A stretch of 13,500 bases of DNA, taken from NCBI GenBank assembly GCA_003550305.1, contig QKYT01001267.1, positions 1-13,500 of the forward strand, in the 5' to 3' direction. The translations under genes and the position numbers were made by a program. The stretch comes from Glomus cerebriforme (lineage: Eukaryota; Glomeromycota; Glomeromycetes; Glomerales; Glomeraceae). Positions within the stretch are counted from its first letter, which is position 1, and each line of letters begins with the position of its first letter. Shown here piece after piece: positions 8,601 through 13,500 of the stretch. The notes below the pieces were generated by a model, which ran no database searches, was not told where the DNA came from, and worked only from the letters and a program-made list of their open reading frames with translations.

Positions 8601-9339
8601 TCACCAACGTCTGCCACCCGTCAGTAGACTAAATTTAAGTATTAGTTTAATATTATGCTTAGTTTAAATTTAACATACCTTTCTTTCTTTCATATCTTTA
8701 AATTTAACTTTTAAAATTGCAATAGTTTCCCTTGATTTATATTGAATAATTAAAATTGGATAATTTCTCATACTTTATTTCTGTACTTAAAATATTAGAA
8801 TAAAGAAAAATTGTGTAAAAATATTTATGCTATTTCAGGACTAATGGAACTATTATATTCAGACCTTTTTCGCTAAGGAAATAATTAAGGATTGTGTATT
8901 TTAAATATTTGTTTTTATTTATTATTTTTAATTGTGAGTTCCAAGCTCTAAATTTTACAAAAGAAAAATTCTTTTACTTTTATACATTTTGATGTTTCAC
9001 TAATTATATTTTACTAATCTACTTGTAATACTATAAATTATTCACAATTCCTCTGTTTCCTAAAATTCTATAACTCCTTGCAATATTTATAAATAAACTA
9101 AATTATAAATAAATTGAACTATAAATAAATTATTTAAAATTCATCTTGCTGATCATTTACTTGTCATACTAATCATGTGTTAAGTCATGTGTAACTGTCA
9201 CGTGTTAATACTAAACTAAAAATTATCTAAAATATAAACATTAATTCTTATACTACAAATATTATAACTAATTATAATCTTTATATGATCTGTCTTATTT
9301 CTTTAGTTACACCATTTCCTAATTCCAAGTGTCTGAACC
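8601..9339. other. AT-rich interruption of the hairpin array; no gene
   Basis: Between the two blocks of array units lies about 0.7 kb without coding potential. Its middle (about 8930-9095) is an inverted diverged copy of the LTR-like repeat at 10615-10890. The rest is AT-rich filler with words such as TAAATTTAA and ATAAATAAA. I could not find convincing terminal repeats or a target duplication marking a single insertion. Confidence 0.4.
8930..9095 (-). repeat. LTR-like repeat, inverted diverged copy
   Basis: On the minus strand this segment is collinear with about 10720-10890. Shared runs include ATACATTTTGATGTTTCACT (8984-9003, matching the complement of 10794-10813), ACTAATCTACTTGTAATACT (9012-9031) and ATAAATTATT, followed by a similar AATTC and TTCTATAA region. 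The upstream side (TGAGTTCCAAGCTCT near 8934) corresponds loosely to the GAGCTCGAAAGCT side of the other copy. The inner edge toward 9100 fades into ATAAATAAA words. Confidence 0.65.
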
Positions 9340-9575
9340 AAAGGAGAGTCTACAAGAAAAGAAAAAGAACTATTAGAAAGCATTTCTAAAAAAAAAGAAA
9401 AAAAATGGCAAGCTTCATGAAAAAACTTACCAGTTTCCACTTTTCAGTATCAGACTGAAAACTGAACTTACAAAAAAAAAGAAGAAATGTTAGAAACGTT
9501 TCTTTAAAAAAAAATTAAAAAAAAATGGTAAGTTTTGCAAAGAAACTAACTATTTCTCAATTTCTAGAACAAAGT
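9340..9575. repeat. second block of double-hairpin array units
   Basis: Two diverged units of the same family: CTACAAGAAAAG, then a TTAGAAAGCATTTC variant (about 9371), then ATGGCAAGCTTCATG and AAACTTACCAG; then CTTACAAAAAAAAAG, GAAATGTTAGAAACGTTTC (about 9485, itself a hairpin) and ATGGTAAGTTTTGC. They share the ATGGTAAG form of the second hairpin with the last unit of the first block (8570), which suggests the two blocks were once adjacent. Confidence 0.65.
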
Positions 9576-9613
9576 TCAAAGTTCAAATGGCAATTAAAAG
9601 TTGCCGATTTAAG

Positions 9614-10041
9614 GTTTAAATTAGTGTTCTGCACAAATCGAATTAAATCAAATTGAATTAGATTCAAATTCAATTCGATCGAATCACGAATCGTTTAAAT
9701 TTGATTTGATATTCGAACGAATCAAATTAAATCAATTCGGATTCGATTTAAATTTGATTCAAATTCGATGTTGATATCATATGATTCATAATTCCAGCCA
9801 GAATTAAATAATCTGCAAGAAAATTGCCTTTTTAGGAATCTTGTGTAACTCACAATTCCAATTTTTGAGAGAAATAAAATGCCTTTTTTGGTTTGTATAA
9901 TGTTATATAAGATTCAAATAAGGCAATTTTGGCCAGCTTTATAAAATTTGGGCAAAATTAAACAATCAGTCGAATCGAATTTGAATCAAATCTGAATTAA
10001 ATTCGATTTGGCCGAATCATCTGTGAAATACTAGTTTAAAT
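9614..10041. repeat. 8-bp target-site duplication pair of MITE copy 2
   Basis: GTTTAAAT at 9614-9621 recurs exactly at 10034-10041, directly outside the element ends. The sequence is not a homopolymer, so this is strong support for an 8-bp target duplication and for the ends chosen. Confidence 0.9.
9622..10033 (-). mobile_element. hAT-like MITE, copy 2 (412 bp, inverted)
   Basis: This is the reverse complement of copy 1 at 6983-7484. Collinear words include CTGCAAGAAAATTGCC, AATCTTGTGTAAC, CCTTTTTTGGTTTGT, AAATAAGGCAATTTTGGCCA and TTTATAAAATTTGGGCAAAA. The ends are diverged (TAGTGTTCTGCA at 9622, TGTGAAATACTA at 10022-10033) but still start with TAG and close with CTA. The copy is shorter than copy 1, mainly in the GATTCG-rich subterminal region at its right side. 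Compared with copy 1 it has lost many CG dinucleotides to TG, CA or TA. It has no coding sequence. Confidence 0.85.
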
Positions 10042-10128
10042 AATGATTAACTAAAATAAACTGTAGCTGCGGCTTAATTAATAAGTGCGACGTGCAGTTA
10101 TTTTTTTTTTAAAATAAACTGCAACTCA

Positions 10129-10149
10129 TATCATGTGATACACATGATA
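10129..10149. repeat. perfect 9-bp hairpin
   Basis: TATCATGTG, loop ATA, CACATGATA. Seen directly; function unknown. Confidence 0.5.
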
Positions 10150-10304
10150 CAAAAAAAGTATATAATGAACCTTTTTTTGTTTTTTTTTTTCTTTTTCAAT
10201 TTGAATTTTTTTTTAATCAATCTTGCAAAAAGCCCCTCCTCTATAGATGGATAAAGGTCATTAGTACCTACAGGTGAAGAGCCATTGCTATTTCCTCTGC
10301 CCAT
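10131..10304 (-). other. short open frame of about 57 codons, unrecognised
   Basis: An ATG at 10304 (minus strand), directly preceded by an in-frame TAA, opens MGRGNSNGSSPVGTNDLYPS and continues through about 13 further ordinary residues into a lysine-rich tail encoded by the T-runs, ending near 10131. The first 30 codons lie in slightly GC-richer sequence than the surroundings. I recognise no family. A chance frame or fragment of a gene is more likely than a real small protein. Confidence 0.12.
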
Positions 10305-10614
10305 TTATAGTGACAAAAAGAGAACGTATCAGTAGTAAGATATTTTAAAAAAAAAATTTTTCCAAAACTAATCAGATGGTTTTGGCCCAAATTATTTTCA
10401 AATTTGGCCAGAATTATGTTTAATATTGGCCAATATAATAATCTGGACCCGATTTTAAAGATTTTTAATAAATTTAATAAAATTTTAATTTTAATTTATA
10501 AAAAAAATATTTTTTAATGTATTTATTAAATAAGTAAATTTAAAATAAATAAAAATTATAATTATATAATAACTATTTATTATATTGAAAAAATATTAAG
10601 TGGCATTGATATGT

Positions 10615-10670
10615 AGGTGTTATGCAACAGTGTATAATGTGTTTAACAACTGTTGGACATATTAACACCT
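10615..10670. repeat. bulged hairpin in the LTR-like repeat
   Basis: AGGTGTTA...CAACAGT (10615-10631) pairs with ACTGTTG...TAACACCT (10649-10670), leaving small bulges and a 17-nt loop. Confidence 0.5.
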
Positions 10671-10890
10671 TCAAAACTTCCTGATGGTAGAACATTGTAG
10701 AATATTGTAGAATATTGTAAGGAATTATAGAATTATAGAAAATTGAAGAATTGTAAATAATTTATAGTATTACAAGTAGATTAGTGAAACATAATTAGTG
10801 AAACATCAAAATGTATAAATTGGCTGAGATTTGACTTTAATAAAAAGTTTTCTCAGCTTTCGAGCTCAAATAAAATAAAATATTAATTAT
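10615..10890 (+). repeat. LTR-like dispersed repeat (possible solo LTR)
   Basis: The segment has a second, inverted copy at 8930-9095 and a likely fragment at about 330-430. It carries TGTTGG at 10651, a TATA-like TGTATAAATTGG (10812-10823), then AATAAAAAG with flanking GCTGAGA and TCTCAGC that can pair. This resembles the promoter and poly(A) layout of an LTR. The outer limits, a TG...CA pair and target duplication are not established. A bulged hairpin occupies 10615-10670 and short tandem GTAGAATATT words follow at about 10693-10720. It could be a MITE instead. Confidence 0.45.
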
Positions 10891-11389
10891 TAAAAGTTAT
10901 CTTGAATATGCTCATGGTCCGCCTGGGTTTTAATTAATATTAAATATGAAAGTTCAGAAGTACGTTAAGGGAAATTATTTCAATTTAATCATTTAATGAA
11001 AAGATATTTAATGTAAGAAAAACTATTGAAGTTTGAAAGTTAAATTTGAGATTATAAGAGAAAATATGAAGTTATAAAATTTAAACCAAGCATATAAATG
11101 AACTGAATGTTAATTTTAGTCTACTGGTATGTGGCATATGCCAGTGACAGCACATCATAAATAAATATTTTTAGTAAATTAACCAAGCCATGGTGTATAT
11201 CAGCCTTAAGTGCACAATCAATAGCCTTTCTAAACAAACTAAATATCTCTGCATATATAGCTTTACTTGAATTTACATTTGATCAGAAACTATACGAATT
11301 ATTACGAAGTGAAAAAAAGTGTTGAAAGTTAATACTTTTTTCCATTTTAATACTATCTTTTGCTTGCGGTATGCCACATATTGAAATGG
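10891..11389. other. no gene seen; AT-rich spacer left of the MULE remnant
   Basis: No coding region is supportable. The only notable site is a perfect 12-bp palindrome TGGCATATGCCA at 11132-11143. A GGTATGCCACATATT run near 11368 partly echoes it (TGTGGCAT), which might mark ends of the decayed element, but this is too short to use. Confidence 0.35.
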
Positions 11390-12846
11390 AAGAATAACAT
11401 TGCAAGAGATTTAAGGCTTGAATATTGGTATCTAAGTACCATCAGTTCAGTATCATACTTATATGAAATGAAGTATAATGAGAATAAGTACCAACATGAA
11501 AAAAGTGTTGGCAAATCAATCCTTTATTAATTAAGAGAAGGCAGGTACATAAATGTGTTCCTTCATCAAGCAGAACTATATAATAACCTGTTTCTTGAAT
11601 CCTGATAGCTCTAACATGCCATACTTCTTTGATTACTTCTAGAGAGATAGTTTTAACCAATAAATGAAAAAGAATTTGCTAGGTATCTTGGACTTATTCT
11701 CTAATTCCAACATCCATTTCTTTATTCTCAGGTTCTGTCTGAAGAGAGAAATATAATCATTCATTAATTACAAAATACTTAACGAATCCAACATTTAACG
11801 AACCTAATCAACATCAAATTTACTTACCACTATCAACTGTCACCATTCATTTATCTGATTAACATCATAACACACTGATTGATTCATTTGTGATCATTGT
11901 TTTCCAAGTATTGTAGGGATTAAAACATCTTTAATCATGTCATCTATCTGCCTAAAGAACCTCGTATTTAACATTGGCATATCAATTGTAGGTAAAGCAT
12001 TTCATTTTACTTTAAATTTTTCAAAATGCTCATCATTTTTAACATGATCCTTGATACTAAGTAACAAGTCACATAGTGAAGTGGCTATTGACCTTATCAT
12101 AGATATGTTTATTAATTGACTCTATTCTTTGGATGCTTTAGACACCAGTGGTAAAATGGCAGTAAATCCAAGGTATAACCCAAGCTTCCTTGTTAATATA
12201 AAGCATCTTCAAAAGATATTTTGATGCAGCTGGATATTGATCTATCAATTGGATCTATTAACTTTCAAATAGTTCTTCATATAGAGAATTCTGACATATA
12301 TAGAACATGTGACAAAATTCTTCAAAATGACTGCCCAATTTAGCTTTAAGTTTTTTTGGAGGTTCAAATCTATATAGAAGATACATAATAGATTATGGGC
12401 TCTAAAAAATATATCATTAATTGCTCTCATTATAGATAGATCTGAATTAGTATAGACAACTCCAGGAGAAATACCTGTTTCAGTAAGAATATTATCAAGA
12501 ATCCATTGGTACGTATCAAGTATTTCACTCTCAATAATAACATATGCAATTATTTTTGTTCTAAATTATTATTAATTACAGTTATGATGCTAAGCATCAT
12601 TTTAAATCAGTTGGTATTGTAAGTCGTATTCATTATTATAACATCGTTAAATTTGCTATACAAATCTCTCTGTGTAGGTAACATCCAAAAAAGAGAGGTG
12701 AGTTTTCTTAAGATAGGATCTAAATAAACTTTAACAATCCATAATGGCTCAAATTCCTTTCATTCTAGTAATTGCTAAAGCATTTAGGAAGCATCAGTAT
12801 CTATTGGATTGATTTTTTGGTGAAATTGATATACTATATTGTAGGA
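11390..12846 (-). pseudogene. decayed MULE (Mutator-like, FAR1-type) transposase
   Basis: Read on the minus strand, fragments follow the family order: QKINPIDTDAS (near 12820), RKLTSLFWMLPTQRDLYSKF and NDVIIMNTT with the first catalytic Asp at 12643-12645; TYQWILDNILTETG then YTNSDLSIMRAINDIF with the second Asp at 12440-12442; HNLLCIFYIDLNLQKNLK; FTTGV-stop-SIQRIESIN with the catalytic Glu at 12120-12122; CDLLLSIKDHV, PTIDMPMLNTRFF, MNQSVCYDV (12060-11850). The C-terminal SWIM zinc finger is at about 11600-11480: Cys-x-Cys at 11541-11549 and Cys-x-His at 11505-11513, then FHISMILN-stop-WY. All three acidic residues and the zinc ligands survive, but several stops and frameshifts break the frame. 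The start is missing; similarity ends where the next small element begins at 12847. The intact protein would cut and paste MULE DNA in the nucleus. Confidence 0.85.
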
Positions 12847-13013
12847 AATGACCTGGTTATTTGACCTTTTTTTGGATTATGAGTCATTTGGTCAAAGGAT
12901 TATGAATCCTTTGTCCTTTATCATTTCACAAATGACCCAAATGCTAAATGCCAAATGATCAAGTGTCATTTGACTGTCATTTGCATCATTTATCATTTAA
13001 TCATTTGGTCATT
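12847..13013. mobile_element. small palindromic element of CATTTG/CAAATG words (167 bp)
   Basis: The segment starts AATGACC (12847-12853) and ends GGTCATT (13007-13013). It is filled with CATTTG or CAAATG words on both strands at short intervals. The right part (about 12933-13013) folds on itself: AATGACCCAAATGCTAAATG against CATTTAATCATTTGGTCATT. A perfect inner hairpin CAAAGGATT-ATG-AATCCTTTG lies at 12893-12913. It abuts the point where the MULE similarity stops. No target duplication was found, so insertion is an inference. Confidence 0.55.
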
Positions 13014-13500
13014 ATTTTTTTATACAGAGTAAATTAAATGTTTACATATTGCACAACAATTTTTTAATTAGATAGAAGATGTGTGGTAGCAGGTAAAGAT
13101 AATACTGCAATTATTTTTCCAAATCTGCAATATTGTGAAATTTTGAATTGAATTGTGCATAGAAATCCGCAATTCTGCAATTCCAATCACATGATTCATA
13201 TAAATACAAAATCACAAATTACTCGAGATCTAGTGATTATATCTTGATGAAATTTATACCATTTGAATCCTGACATTAAGATGAATCGAATGGTATATAT
13301 ATCGACTTTCTAATATTATTATTGATAGAGTTACAACTACACAAACATTTAATAAATTTTGGAAATAAAATATGATCCAATAATTGGATTTCAATATAAT
13401 TAATATCATTCAATTCGTCTCAATGAGAGGATTCGAATGATAGTTATATCATCATTCTAGCATTGATATTAGCGGAGATTTTTTTTTATTTTTTTTTTTT
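13014..13500. other. unassigned AT-rich sequence with two hairpins and a poly-T end
   Basis: No coding region was seen. CTGCAAT occurs three times between 13098 and 13178. Hairpin 1: ATACCATTTGA (13257-13267) with TCGAATGGTAT (about 13287-13297). Hairpin 2: CATTCAATTCGTCTC (about 13409) with GAGAGGATTCGAATG (about 13426-13440), 12 of 15 paired. The window ends in T-runs from 13481, which could be the complement of a poly(A) tail of a retroposon on the minus strand, but no body for such an element is recognised. Confidence 0.35.

Larger units (their letters stand above)
10042..10614. other. gene-poor AT-rich stretch with poly-T runs and short inverted repeats
   Basis: This holds two copies of AAAATAAACTG(T/C)A (about 10055 and 10111), the second forming an inverted repeat with TGCAGTTATTTT at 10093. 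A perfect 9-bp hairpin lies at 10129-10149, and long T-runs at 10100-10110 and 10172-10213. GGCCAGAATTATG near 10405 recalls the TCCGGCTGGAATTATG core of the MITEs. From about 10450 to 10600 the sequence is almost pure A and T. No gene is convincing. Confidence 0.4.

Noticed and set aside
8594..9320. Single transposon insertion splitting the array
   Set aside because: ACCATT occurs near both edges, but no matching terminal repeats were found and the edges are diverged, so I did not call an element.
13420..13445. tRNA-like B-box (GGATTCGAATGA)
   Set aside because: It resembles a T-arm core, but no A-box, anticodon arm or acceptor stem can be found around it.

Overview
The window is about 13.5 kb of very AT-rich eukaryotic DNA that appears to consist almost entirely of transposable-element debris. 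I see no intact host gene, no rRNA or tRNA, and nothing bacterial (no operons, no ribosome binding sites). Two ambiguous bases (n at 7296 and 7769) point to a draft assembly. The mix of a Helitron, a FAR1-type MULE with a SWIM zinc finger, hAT-type MITEs and very AT-rich spacers resembles repeat-rich fungal genomes such as arbuscular mycorrhizal fungi (Rhizophagus or Gigaspora type). The organism is an inference, not something shown by the sequence.

Layout: (1) 1-645 looks like the tail of an LTR retrotransposon (weak coding remnant, purine tract, TGTAACC LTR-like start) plus degraded repeat. (2) About 646-6684 is a decayed autonomous-type Helitron on the + strand: Rep/HUH half about 1693-4273, PIF1-type helicase half about 4799-6381, and a well-preserved 3' terminus (7-bp stem hairpin, then CTAG before T) at 6657-6684. 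It carries many stops and frameshifts, and the first His of the HUH motif is Tyr. (3) A 519-bp TIR element (4274-4792) sits inside the Helitron between the Rep and helicase halves, flanked by a duplicated target; the reading frame resumes exactly across it. (4) 6798-8600 and about 9340-9575 form a tandem array of roughly 120-bp units, most of which can fold into two short hairpins. (5) Two copies of one hAT-like MITE lie in opposite orientation (6983-7484 and 9622-10033), each with a perfect 8-bp target duplication; the first interrupts the array. (6) An LTR-like repeat occurs inverted at about 8930-9095 and direct at about 10615-10890, with a probable third fragment near 330-430. (7) About 11390-12846 is a decayed MULE transposase on the minus strand with recognisable D, D, E and SWIM residues. 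(8) 12847-13013 is a small palindromic element built of CATTTG/CAAATG words. (9) The last 480 bp are unassigned, with two hairpins and a poly-T end.

No gene product is likely to be functional. The history reads as layered insertion: the Helitron was invaded by one MITE, the hairpin array by another, and all copies then decayed. Much of the decay looks like CpG transition mutation: CGA to TGA stops where the families have Arg, and nine CpG sites in one MITE copy that are TG, CA or TA in the other. That is consistent with methylated, silenced DNA.
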